DNA of 64,000 nucleotides from Bacteroidota bacterium. Its GTDB lineage: Bacteria > Bacteroidota > Bacteroidia > B-17B0 > Aurantibacillaceae. Both the position numbers and the translations under genes were made by a program. Position 1 is the first letter of the stretch, and each line of letters starts with the position of its first letter. Positions 26,217-36,900 of this stretch are shown in pieces. The notes beneath the pieces were generated by a model that was given only the letters and a program-made list of their open reading frames with translations, ran no database searches and was not told the origin of the DNA. Location: contig JANYGK010000009.1 in the NCBI GenBank assembly GCA_025362395.1, forward strand, positions 1 through 64,000, in the 5' to 3' direction.

Positions 26217-26741
26217 TCACCGGATCAGCTGGTACATTAACTCATCTTCAAAAGCATTGACAGCGACCTTATTCCATTGTTTTTTGACGCCCGATTTTTC
26301 GAAGCCCGCTTTTTCAAACAGGTTTATACTTTCTGAATTAGAGCTGCTGATGTTGCAAAACAACTGGTTTACCAATAAAATATTAAACACATACTGTTTT
26401 AAGCAATTCAATGCTTCCAAAGCAAAGCCCTTATGTCTGAACTGTTCAAAAACAAGAATCCCCACTCCTATCCTGGCATGCGCCGGGTCAAACTCAAACA
26501 GGTCAATAGTGCCTACACACTCATTTGAATAATTAAGGCAAATCATTAACCTTAATTGCTTATTGGTGTAAATATCCCGGTGCGAAGATTCTAAATACTG
26601 TTCTAAAACATATTTACTAAAAGGGGTTTGCGTATTACTTATTTTCCAAACGCCCGTATTATTTTCGCATTCATAAAGCGTTTCAAGATCCTGCTTTTCA
26701 ACAGCGCGCAAAAAAATATGTTCAGCATTAATAAACATCAA
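26217..26741 (-). CDS. GNAT family N-acetyltransferase (RimJ/RimL type)
   Basis: The 174-residue protein has the GNAT core: strands with LRLMICLNYSNECVGTIDLF, the acetyl-CoA loop ARIGVGILVFEQFRHKGFAL (about 91-110) and the closing segment SINLFEKAGFEKSG. It transfers acetyl from acetyl-CoA, probably to a peptide or small-molecule amine. The start overlaps the upstream gene by four bases (Met1 or Met2 at 26741/26738), so it is the last gene of a minus-strand cluster. Confidence 0.92.
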   Translation of the reverse strand: MMFINAEHIFLRAVEKQDLETLYECENNTGVWKISNTQTPFSKYVLEQYLESSHRDIYTNKQLRLMICLNYSNECVGTIDLFEFDPAHARIGVGILVFEQFRHKGFALEALNCLKQYVFNILLVNQLFCNISSSNSESINLFEKAGFEKSGVKKQWNKVAVNAFEDELMYQLIR

Positions 26742-27295
26742 CTTGTATACCGGGTCTTTTCTTTATCAATTACGTCTTGTAATTGTTTAGGAGTATACAT
26801 CGGTAAAGAAAATTCAATTTCGGGTTTATCACTCACATTAAATCCAATAGTATTATAAATATAACCATTTTGTTTTAAGTGCTCGGTAATTTCAAATAAC
26901 AACTCCTGTTGATGATACGCTATGGCATAAAATTCCTGCAAAAATAATTTAACAGGGCTCAGGCAGGTGGCTTCATCCACTCCTACCCGTGCATACCGGT
27001 TAATATAATATTCAAATACTTCCTTCTGATATTCTAAACTAAACACCGGTTGCTTTACCAAGTGTATGGCAAGTGTTTCAATTTTTTTTTGAGAAATGGT
27101 TTTTAATAATACCTCCGCATGTATATTCAGTTCATGCCCTTTAATGGTAAGCGAGCTGTAGCTTCCGTTAATCATAATACCTATATGGGGCGGTACACGC
27201 GAGGCATGCAGTATAATGATCCAACAATTTTTTAAAAGTATGCTTGGGTCAAACTTAGTGGAAACCGTTAATGTATAAGGGTTTTTGGCAATCAT
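26738..27295 (-). CDS. Conserved hypothetical protein
   Basis: I do not recognise the family. The 185-residue protein has no signal peptide or membrane helix. It starts MIAKNPYTLTVSTKF and has an amphipathic central region (about 60-110) with the conserved-looking RVPPHIGIMINGSYSS (53-68). It overlaps the GNAT gene and follows ppx by about 29 bases on the same strand, suggesting one transcript. It is probably cytoplasmic. No function can be inferred. Confidence 0.7.
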   Translation of the reverse strand: MIAKNPYTLTVSTKFDPSILLKNCWIIILHASRVPPHIGIMINGSYSSLTIKGHELNIHAEVLLKTISQKKIETLAIHLVKQPVFSLEYQKEVFEYYINRYARVGVDEATCLSPVKLFLQEFYAIAYHQQELLFEITEHLKQNGYIYNTIGFNVSDKPEIEFSLPMYTPKQLQDVIDKEKTRYTS

Positions 27296-27324
27296 TGGTT
27301 CAAAGATACGGAAAAAGAAAAAAC

Positions 27325-28260
27325 TTAACGAAGCGCTAATCCTAATTTTTTACTGATCACTCCTTCTTTCAATGAAAATGTAGACGTTTTAAAAACGTTT
27401 AACTTAATTTCCTTTAATACATAGTCAATTAATAACGTAGAAATCACCATCATATCTGCCCGCATGTGAATGAGGTAAGGCATTTGGTATCTTTCCTGTA
27501 AAGTAGATGCTATTATTTTTTTACTGATTACCTTGTATTTCTCCAAAGAAATGTAATACTCTGTTTGCTCCTCACTTACAACACTTCCGTTAAACTCACC
27601 TCCTATTAAATCAACCACCGAATCAAAGGCACCTGAAGAGCCTATCAATTCAAGAGGAATATGTTTTTTTACAGCTTCATGCAGAGGCTGTAGTTCCATT
27701 TTTAAATACGCGTTAAACGCTTTTATTTCTTCTTCTGTAATAGGATCGCTCGGCTTAAATTTATCCAGTAACCTTGCAGCGCCCAACTGAAAACTTTTTT
27801 TCCAAAATACAGTTGTATCATTCGCTAAAATAAATTCGGTACTACCACCGCCAATATCCATGATCAACGAAATTTTATCCGTCATGTTCACGGCCATCCT
27901 GTTTCCGTAATATACAAGGTCCGCTTCCTCATCCCCGTCAATAATAGTAATGGCGATTTTCGCTTTTATTCTCGCTTCCTCTACAAACTCAGGCCCGTTT
28001 GATGCGGAGCGGATGGCGGAAGTGGCAAAGGCATATTCCTTCTCTACATTATAATCTAAAATATATTGCTGGTATTGCTTTAATGCGCTGATGCCTCTTT
28101 GAAACGGAGCATCGGCAATGTAACCGGCATTAATGGTTCCCTCGCCCAGCTTAACGGCTATTTTAGTATTAAATAATTTTTTATACTTATTGTTTGGAAG
28201 CGTCTCGCCAATTAACAGGTTAAACGTATTAGTGCCCAAATCTATAATAGCAAATACCAT
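27325..28260 (-). CDS. Ppx/GppA phosphatase family protein
   Basis: The 311-residue protein has the ASKHA fold: the phosphate-binding motif AIIDLGTNTFNLLIGE (4-19), then MDIGGGSTEFI (134-144) and the Ser/Gly stretch LIGSSGAFDSV. The family hydrolyses polyphosphate or pppGpp. It is shorter than the classical 500-residue E. coli enzymes and lacks the C-terminal HD-like region, as in other Bacteroidota. It lies between the PorP/SprF gene and the unknown gene at 26738 in a minus-strand cluster. Confidence 0.92.
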   Translation of the reverse strand: MVFAIIDLGTNTFNLLIGETLPNNKYKKLFNTKIAVKLGEGTINAGYIADAPFQRGISALKQYQQYILDYNVEKEYAFATSAIRSASNGPEFVEEARIKAKIAITIIDGDEEADLVYYGNRMAVNMTDKISLIMDIGGGSTEFILANDTTVFWKKSFQLGAARLLDKFKPSDPITEEEIKAFNAYLKMELQPLHEAVKKHIPLELIGSSGAFDSVVDLIGGEFNGSVVSEEQTEYYISLEKYKVISKKIIASTLQERYQMPYLIHMRADMMVISTLLIDYVLKEIKLNVFKTSTFSLKEGVISKKLGLALR

Positions 28261-28278
28261 ATTTACAAATACCTTATT

Positions 28279-29241
28279 TTATTGCAGGAGGTATTGAAAT
28301 CTTTGTCGTAAAAATCTCCCGTTAAACCCTCTTTTCTTTTTATCAGTTCCCATATTCGATGAAAAAATGATCATGATCTCGTGAGAACCCATTTGATAAG
28401 TTCTTAAAGGGGAGGTAACAAAATCGTAGGAATAAGAAATTTGAAGGTTATCGCGTATCGTATAACCCAACTGTAAGGCAATGGCATCATTGAACCTGAA
28501 ATCCAAGCCGGCCATTAACTGCTTTTTCATGTGAAAGCGTAAATTATATTCGAAGGAAACAGGTACAGAAGGCACAAATACAGCTAACACGGTGTTTTCA
28601 AAAACATAATTAATATCGTCAGCCCAGTTATAACCTGCCGAAATATTATAGTGGGCCGCGTTTGTAAATTTGCCAACTTTAGCATTGTCTTTTTTGTAAT
28701 ATTCGAACCCGGCACCCGTTACGTTATTGGCGCCGGCGCCTAAATGAAATCGATCATTATAATAAACGATACCAAAGCTTCCGTCAAAATTTGATGCCTT
28801 ATCGGCTGTGTATTGATTAATGGCTTTATCCTGTTGATTGCGAATGGTAACATCCGTGCCGTCGAAACGGCGGCTCATGTAATTTCCCTGTACACCGAAT
28901 GATAATTCTGAATCGGGAAATTTTAAATGATAGGCGGCCGTTAAGTTACCGGCAAAATTTTTAAAAGGCCCAATATCATCTTTAAAGATAAAACCGCCCA
29001 CGCCTACTTTACCTTTTAAAATGCGGGAGTTTAATGACAGGGCGTATGTTTTCGGGGCACCGTCATACCCTGTCCATTGGTTACGGTAATTTAAGCGGAT
29101 ATCCACTAACCGCTTGGTTCCGCAAAAACCCGGGTTCAATAATGTTTGAGCGCTTCTAAACTGTGTCCACCAAGGGTATTGCTGAGAATAAGAAGTTAAA
29201 CACACTAAAAAAAAGACGGATATGAAGCAGTGTTTAATCAA
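28279..29241 (-). CDS. Type IX secretion system membrane protein, PorP/SprF family
   Basis: The 320-residue protein has a signal peptide (1-20, ending LTSYSQ) and the PorP/SprF hallmarks: NPGFCGTKRLVDIRLNYRNQW, GVGGFIFKDDIGPF and repeated beta strands of a 14-strand-like barrel. These proteins work with T9SS and are paired with large type B adhesins. Here the adhesin at 30905 lies on the other strand just beyond the SPOR gene, so this is its likely partner. It starts about 29 bases after the SPOR gene. Confidence 0.92.
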   Translation of the reverse strand: MIKHCFISVFFLVCLTSYSQQYPWWTQFRSAQTLLNPGFCGTKRLVDIRLNYRNQWTGYDGAPKTYALSLNSRILKGKVGVGGFIFKDDIGPFKNFAGNLTAAYHLKFPDSELSFGVQGNYMSRRFDGTDVTIRNQQDKAINQYTADKASNFDGSFGIVYYNDRFHLGAGANNVTGAGFEYYKKDNAKVGKFTNAAHYNISAGYNWADDINYVFENTVLAVFVPSVPVSFEYNLRFHMKKQLMAGLDFRFNDAIALQLGYTIRDNLQISYSYDFVTSPLRTYQMGSHEIMIIFSSNMGTDKKKRGFNGRFLRQRFQYLLQ

Positions 29242-29270
29242 GGAAAATGAACAGGCGGTAAAATTAAATA

Positions 29271-30116
29271 TTAGTTGATACGTTGTCCGTTTTGGTATTT
29301 TACGATAAACCCGTTAAATCCCTTTCCCGTTAATTCATCACGGTATTTAATAGCGTCTTCCTTAGTCTTAAAACTTCCGGCAGTTACTTTATAATAACCT
29401 CCTACTTGGTCGATGCTTACATTACTTACGCCGTTAAATTTACTTTTATTGGGTTGTGTTGAATAGGCACCTAACTGTACTTTAAATGTCATACCGGCTT
29501 CCGACGTTGTTTTAGCAGTGTTTGTCGGTGTTTTTGTTTCCACTGGCTTTACAGTTGCAACGGGTTTTACCGTTTCAACGGGCTTAGTTTCGGTTGGAGT
29601 AGATGCTACTGTTTCAACAGCAACCGTTTTAGTTTCGGCAGGAGTAACGGCTGTTACCGTTTCAACCGGTTTTGTTTCTGTTGGTGTTAATGCTACAGCG
29701 CTTCCTCCGCCAATGGTTACTATTGTAGTATTACCTTCTACTTCTTTTTTCTCATTATTTTCTAAATAATAAAATTTTTGAGTAAAAGCGCCGGGATTCG
29801 CGGCATCACTGTTTGCCTGTACTTTTAATTTAATGGTAAACTCCGCTTCGCTTGGCACAGAAACCCACACAATCTTAGCTCTTTGATTTTCAAAGGTAAA
29901 ATTACCTCCTTTTACATCTATAGCTGATACCATATATCCCGGAGGAACATCCATTTGGTACTTTGCAAAATTCCCTACCGCTCCTTTATTGATCTTAACT
30001 TCTGTTTCTACAGAGGATGCCGAGGCCATGCCTGAAGGTAAATTAGATGAAACAGTGATTTGAGAAAAGGAACCTGCAGAAAAGGCAAGCGCTAAAATTG
30101 TAAGTATTTTTTTCAT
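29271..30116 (-). CDS. SPOR-domain envelope protein
   Basis: The 281-residue protein has a signal peptide (about 1-18), an N-terminal beta domain (20-125), a Thr/Val/Glu linker with repeated PVETV words (about 140-205), and a C-terminal SPOR domain (about 210-281: KVQLGAYSTQ, GGYYKVTAGSFKTKEDAIKY). SPOR domains bind septal, denuded peptidoglycan. It leads a minus-strand cluster with PorP/SprF, ppx, an unknown gene and a GNAT gene. The pairing with PorP suggests a periplasmic anchoring role. Confidence 0.9.
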   Translation of the reverse strand: MKKILTILALAFSAGSFSQITVSSNLPSGMASASSVETEVKINKGAVGNFAKYQMDVPPGYMVSAIDVKGGNFTFENQRAKIVWVSVPSEAEFTIKLKVQANSDAANPGAFTQKFYYLENNEKKEVEGNTTIVTIGGGSAVALTPTETKPVETVTAVTPAETKTVAVETVASTPTETKPVETVKPVATVKPVETKTPTNTAKTTSEAGMTFKVQLGAYSTQPNKSKFNGVSNVSIDQVGGYYKVTAGSFKTKEDAIKYRDELTGKGFNGFIVKYQNGQRIN

Positions 30117-30510
30117 AAAGTATATGGTGTTTTTGTTTCTGTAATAATGGTTAAATTTTTAGTTTACTAAAACTAGTAAATTGTTCATAATGTGTTAAGA
30201 AGGTTAACAAACAAATATAAACAAATAAATTTATCCGCAAACTTTTAAACCATTACATTCCGGATGATTTTTGGAGATATAAGACCGTTGTTTATGAGTT
30301 AAGTTTTTGTATTGTAAATGTTATTTAAAAACTGTGCCATCATCTATTTACTCAATCATTTTATTATTTCACAGCCATTAGCCCTTATCTAAACAGATTT
30401 AAAGGTTTTTTCACTAAGATTTAACATTACCGGTATGATTTCTGTCAAATAATTGATATATTTTTGTGTTAATAGTTCTTAAAAAATCAGATAAATTTCT
30501 AATCCATCCT
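30117..30510. other. Divergent intergenic region upstream of the adhesin cluster
   Basis: The 394 bases separate the SPOR gene (minus) from the short secreted protein gene (plus). They are AT-rich. The only feature I can support is the -7 box at 30459. No RNA gene or large hairpin was seen. Confidence 0.4.
30459..30466 (+). promoter_or_regulatory. Predicted -7 promoter box for the 30511 gene
   Basis: TATTTTTG is an exact TAnnTTTG match. Transcription would start near 30473, about 38 bases before the ATG at 30511, so the longer frame that opens at 30466 would not be transcribed. TTTCTG at about 30440 is a weak -33 candidate. Confidence 0.5.
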
Positions 30511-30885
30511 ATGCGTTTTATAAAAGTATTCTTTACTCTCACACTTCTTTCAGTTTGCAGCAGTATGTCTTCTCAAAACCCGGACTTTAAATTAACCGCG
30601 GCAAATCAGATCACTAAAATTCATTATTACACCTTTACGGGGCGGGTATCTTCCGATCAGCTTGAATTTCTGCAACAGGAGCTAAAGAACGGTGAGTTTG
30701 TAAGCGAAGTGAAAATAGAATATAAAGCAGAAAAAGGCGCGGGTCAAATTCGTCTTATTTCTAAAGAAAAAGGAATCGTAAGCGAAGGGGATAAACAATT
30801 TAAACCTACCGGTATTAAAAAAGCACTTCTCAATAAGGGCCTTACCCCGGGCGAATACCGCAGTGAAACCATCAGTACTCAATAA
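30511..30885 (+). CDS. Short secreted protein next to the giant adhesin
   Basis: I place the start at 30511 (MRFIKVFFTLTLLSVCSSM), which gives a signal peptide ending near MSSQ and a mature part of about 100 residues. Residues after the signal are charged with a beta-alpha pattern (SSDQLEFLQQELKNGEF). No cysteines or catalytic motif. It precedes the adhesin gene by 19 bases on the same strand, so they are probably one transcript. I do not recognise the family. Confidence 0.65.
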   Translation: MRFIKVFFTLTLLSVCSSMSSQNPDFKLTAANQITKIHYYTFTGRVSSDQLEFLQQELKNGEFVSEVKIEYKAEKGAGQIRLISKEKGIVSEGDKQFKPTGIKKALLNKGLTPGEYRSETISTQ

Positions 30886-30904
30886 GCTTATTTAAAACTA
30901 TACC

Positions 30905-33900
30905 ATGAAGAAAATTTACATTATTCTTTTCTGTCTTTTCGCGTTTAATTATATGCAGTCGCAATCCGATAACTGTTCCGGTGCTGTTGCCCTTACCATT
31001 GGCGGTTGCGTTACCGGAAATCCCGGCGCTACTCAAAACCTGCCCGGTTGCGTAGGGAATGCCGATGATGATGCCTGGTATAAATTTACGGCAACCAATA
31101 CGTCTCATTTAATTACCGTTACCGGGTCATCTGGCTATGATGCGGTTATACAGCTCATGTCGGGCGTCTGCACAAGCTTATCGTCTTTAAACTGTGTTGA
31201 TAATACTTTAACAGGGCAGGCAGAAACTATTAATGCTACAGGCTTAACAGTGGGAGTTACCTACTATTTACGAATTTATGATTACTATACCGGAACAAGC
31301 GCGGGTACCTTTACCACCTGTGTTACCTTACCGCCCCCGGCTCCCGGAAATGATAATTGCGCAGGTGCGAAAGTATTAACCGTAAACTCATCTTGTGTTA
31401 ATACTTCTACCACCTCTTACGGTGCCACACAGTCAACAATAGCGGGTTGTTCAGGTACCGCCGATGATGATGTGTGGTTTATGTTTACCGCTAATAACTA
31501 TACACAAACCATTCAGGTTGCAGGTTCTTCAGGTATGGATGCGGTAGTTGAATTATTTTCGGGAACTTGCGGATCGTTATCTTCTATTACCTGTGAGGAT
31601 GCGACGTTTACAGGCGGCACCGAAACCATTAATGCAACCGGTTTAGCACCCGGTACCACATATTATGTAAGGGTATATGATTATTATTCAACCGGTGGAT
31701 ATCCCTTTACTGTCTGTATTACCGGTGCTTCTATTATAGCAGGCACTCAACCAAATGATGAGCCTTGTAATGCGGTGCAGTTTCCGGCTGTAACGGCTGA
31801 TTGTAATTACCTTACTTTTTCAAATGTGGGCGCTACGCAAACTACCTCTGCCCCTACTCCAACCAATTGCTTAGGCGGAACAGGCGGCTTTACGGCAAGC
31901 TCAAAAGATGTATGGTTTAAAATAACAGTGCCCGCGAGCGGAAATTTGTGTATAACGCCTCAGCCTAATTTAACAGGTGCTGTTATTACAGACGGCGCCA
32001 TGGCACTTTACAGCGGGGCTTGCGGAAGCCTTTCGGAAATAGCCTGTTCGGATGACGGTGACGGTACAGGCGGAGCTTACGATTACCCGGGCTCCGCAAA
32101 TGATTTTCTTCCTTATATTAACCAAACGGGCTTAACACCCGGTTCAACCGTATACCTGCGGTATTGGGGATGGGGAAGCGCGAGCGGCTCTTTCGGCTTA
32201 TGCGTTCAGGCTCCCACAAACGATGCCTGCGCTAATGCTCTTTACATATGTGACCTCAACGGCTATTCTGCTTCTACAAGTCCCGCTTACACTCCCGACA
32301 GACCGGGTACAGGTGCGGGACAAATGTACGCGAACAATGAAACTCCCGCAGGCGTTAATCAACCCGACGGTACCAATACAGGCGGGCCTTTCGGCTATTA
32401 CCCACCCACCAATATTGCAGGGCCTTATTCTTCGCCGGTTATTAATGTTAATATTGAAAACAATTCATGGATCCGTTTTACGGCGGGCAGTGTTACGGCC
32501 AATTTAAGAGTGACAGTTGGTAACTGCTGGGTGGGCGGTTATCCGAGCGGAGGTATCCAGATGCAGATCTTTTCGGGAAGTAACTGTAATAACTTTGTAC
32601 CCGTATCAAGCTTTAAAGAAGGATCAAATACGTTTACCGTAACGGCCGGCGGCTTAACGGTTGGTAATGATTATTATTTAATGGTTGACGGTTACGCAAA
32701 GGATATTTGTAATTATACGATACAGGTATTGGACGGTGTAGCGCTTCCTGAAATTACTGCCGTTCCGGACAGTGTTTGCCCGGGCCAATATTCTTTATTA
32801 ACCGCGCCTTTAGGCGCAACAGGTTATACCTGGTATCCAAGCGGCGCTGTACCGGTTACGACACGTACTATTTCAGTCAGCCCCGGTGCAACACAAACTT
32901 ATACCTGTATAGCAGCAGGCGTTTGCGGACAAAGACAAACGCTTACGAAAACCGTTTATGTTAAAACGGTTCCTACTGTAGCTATTAATTCGGGTGCTGC
33001 TATTACTAACTGCGGTACTCAAACGATTACACTTACGGGCAGCGGCGCAAGTACCTATACCTGGAGCACGGGCAATACAACAGGCTCTTTTACAACGGCA
33101 CCCGTCACCAGCTCTACCTATTCGGTAATTGGTAAAGCCGCCAATGGTTGCACCAATACTGCCGTTACCAACGTTACGGTTAACCCTATCCCCAACATAA
33201 CCATTGCGGGAACCAATACCATTTGTTCGGGACAAGCTACTGCATTAACGGCAAGCGGAGGCGTAAGCTACACCTGGACTCCCGGTGGTACCGTAGCCTC
33301 AAGCATCACCGTTAATCCTACAACCACTACGATTTACAATGTTACAGGCAGCAATGCTTTCGGTTGCACAAAAACGGTTTCGGTACAGGTAGTGGTTAAC
33401 GCTTTACCTACTGTTACTTCAAGCAGTACTACTATATGCCTTGGCAACACCGGTGTTATTACAGCCGGCGGCGCATCCACTTATACGTGGAATACAACTG
33501 CAACTACGGCAAGTATTTCCGTAAGTCCTGCGGTTACTACAACCTATACGGTTACGGGAACCAATACTAATGGTTGCACCAATACAGCCGTGGGACAAGT
33601 TTCTGTTAATGCTTTACCGGTTATTCAAATAAATTCAGGAAATCCCGTAGCTATTTGTAATACACAAACCGTTACGTTAACGGGAAGCGGTGGTATTACT
33701 TATACGTGGAGCACAAGCTCTAATTCAGGAAACATAAACGTATCCCCTACTTCCAACACAACTTATACTTTAACGGGTACAGCAGCAACAGGCTGTATCA
33801 ATACAGCGGTAACAACCGTTACGGTAAATGCTTTACCCGCTATTACGATTACGGGCGCAGGCTCTGTTTGTAACGGAAAAAGCATTGTGCTTACAGGCAA

Positions 33901-36900
33901 CGGCGGTACTACATATACATGGGTGCCGGGGGGCGCTGCTACAAGCATTACCGTAAGCCCCGCTACAAATACTGCTTATACTGTAACAGGCACGGGCTCT
34001 AACGGTTGCAGCTCAAACGCTGTAACTACTATAACGGTTAATGCACTTCCTGCCATTTCAGTTAACAATGCAAATATTTGTAACGGAAGCACGGCCGTAC
34101 TAACGGCAAGCGGTGCATCCACCTCTTATTTATGGAACACGGGGGCAAGCGGTAATACTATTTCCCCAAATCCCGCCTCCAACACTAACTACACAGTAAC
34201 AGGTACTGCGGTTAACGGCTGTACCAATGTCGCTGTAGCACAGGTTACGGTTACGGCATTACCTGTTATTACGGTTCCTTCGGCAACTATATGTCAAAAT
34301 TCTACTCAGGTATTAACGGCAAGCGGCGCTAATACTTATACTTGGTCTACCACACAAAACGGTACCTCTATTTCGGTTACACCAACAGTTACCGCTACAT
34401 ATACAGTAATAGGAACAGCGGTAAGCACCTGTACCAATAGTGCAACGGCAATGGTAACGGTTAACGCCTTACCGCAGCTTATTTCTACACCGAGCGTATC
34501 ACCGAGTAACTGTAGCGCTGCAACAGGTTCTATTACCAATGTAAGCTTAAGCGGAACCCCTGCCCTAACTTACACATGGACTAACGGCGCAAGTGTTAAT
34601 GTGGGCTCATCGCCAAATTTATTAAATCAACCCGCGGGCACTTATAACTTGCAGGTAAAAGACGGAAACGGCTGTTCTAATAACTTTGGGCCTTACAGCA
34701 TTAGTAACCCGGGTGCGCCCGCGGCACCAACGGCAAGCGCTACGGCCGCTTCCATTTGTACGGGACAAACCATCAGTTTGCATGCAAGCAGCCCTTCAGG
34801 AGGAGCATATAGCTGGTCGGGGCCGAATAGTTTTACTGCCACTGCTCAAAATCCTACTTTAGCCGGGGCAACACCGGCTATGGGTGGCGTATATTCCGTA
34901 TTTATGACAGCCGCGGGATGCAGCGGGCCCGCAACCAATGTAACCGTTACTGTTAATGCGTTACCGATACCCGGCGCGTCCTCTTCACAAACAGTTTATT
35001 GCGCGGGAAACCTCATTAATTTATTTGCTTCATCAGCTACAACCTATACTTGGAGCGGGCCCGGAAGTTTCGCTTCTAACAACCAGAACCCAAGCATTAC
35101 AAGTGCTTCGGTAGCATCGGCCGGTGTTTATACCTTACAGGTTACTAATGCGAGCGGTTGTTCAGGTGTTACAACAGTAAGCATAGGCATAAACGCAAAC
35201 CCCGCAGCCACTGCCACGGCAAATCCCGGTGCTATTTGCGCGGGACAAATCATTAACTTAAATGCGGGCGGCGGCACAGGTTACAGTTGGACAGGCCCTA
35301 ACGGGTATTCAAATTCCACTCAATCTCCAAATATTACCAATGCGGGTACTGTAACCGCCGGCAGCTATACAGTGGTAGTTACGGGAGCAAATACCTGCAC
35401 GGCATCAGCCATTACAACAGTAAGCATTAATGCACTTCCTACATTTACATCAACCGTTAACGCTGCTAATATTTGTAACGGTGCTACAATTCAATTCAGC
35501 GCGGGTTCAGCGGCTAATACGTATTCATGGACGGGCCCTGCAACCTTTAGCGTTAATACTAATGCCGCGCCGTTTATTAACGGTGCAGGTGTTACAAACT
35601 CCGGAACCTATACTGTTAACGCTTCTAACGGTTCGTGTATTGCTTCTCAAACTGTTGCGGTTAACGTATACAGCCCCGTTACTTTAACAGCTACGGCCAC
35701 TAATACTGCTATATGCCTTGGTACTTCATTACAGTTATTGGGTAATGGAGGCGGAACCTATCAATGGACCGGCCCGGGAGGTTTTTCTTCCATAAGCCAA
35801 AGCCCGCAGATAAACAATACCGCTTTAACGGCTTCGGGAACATATACTTTATCTATTATGGATGGTAATAATTGCCCGGGTACTACTACGCTGGCTATTT
35901 TAATACATGCTAACCCTACGGCTACCGCCGGCGCAAGCCCAAATGTTATTTGCGTAGGCAATACCATTAATTTAAACGCGAGTGGTGGCACAACCTACAG
36001 TTGGTCGGGGCCTAACGGCTTTTCGAGCAGCACGCAAAACCCTTCGGTAACGAATGCAGGCTCTACTAATGTGGGTGATTATACGGTTACGGTAACCGAC
36101 GGTAATTTATGTTCGAGCACTGCCATTGCTTCAGTAAGCGTGGTAACACTTCCTACTTTTACCATGAGCACTAATGCTGCTGATATTTGTTTTGGCGGTA
36201 CCATTCAATTTAATGCAGGCCCTAATCCTTACACCTATTCATGGGCAGGTCCTAATTCGTATACAGTTGCCAACGACCCGAACCCAAGCATTCCTAACAG
36301 TACACCGCTTAATTCGGGAACATACACAGTAACCTCAGCGGCAGGTTCCTGTTCATATTCACAAACACTAAGTGTAAATGTATATCCTCAAATTTTAGTA
36401 AATGCTTCGGCGGCGAGTTATGTATTATGTTCAGGCACCACTGCTAACTTAACCGGTACAGGCGGCGGATTGTATGCGTGGGCAGGTCCGAATAATTTTT
36501 CGAATACGACTCAAAACCCACAAATAACAAACGTGCAAACTCTTGCATCCGGTATTTACACCCTAACGGTTACTGACCCTACTACCAATTGTTTGGCAAG
36601 TGATACCGTTGTGTTAACAGTAAGTCCTGCTCCTACCCTGTTATCCACTACAGGCGATTCTACCTGCTACGGCCAACAGTTAAAACTCAATGCTAACTTT
36701 GGCAGCGGTGTTACCGTAAACTGGTACAGTGACGCGGCTTTAACACAATTGGTTCAGGCTAATTCGGGCACTTACCAAACCACACCACCGGCTAACGGTA
36801 CGTATACTTACTATGTACAAGGTTCTATAGGTAGTTGTAAAAGTGCAGCATCTGCCGTTACGGGGCAGTTTTATAATATACACGCTATTGCTTCCGCCGA

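Noticed and set aside
30466-30510. Longer N-terminus for the small secreted protein (start at 30466)
   Set aside because: It puts 15 charged residues before a good signal peptide, and its start codon lies in the -7 box.
32873-35991. Several short frames inside the giant adhesin on both strands
   Set aside because: They are shadows of the repeat-rich adhesin gene: no start context, no domains.
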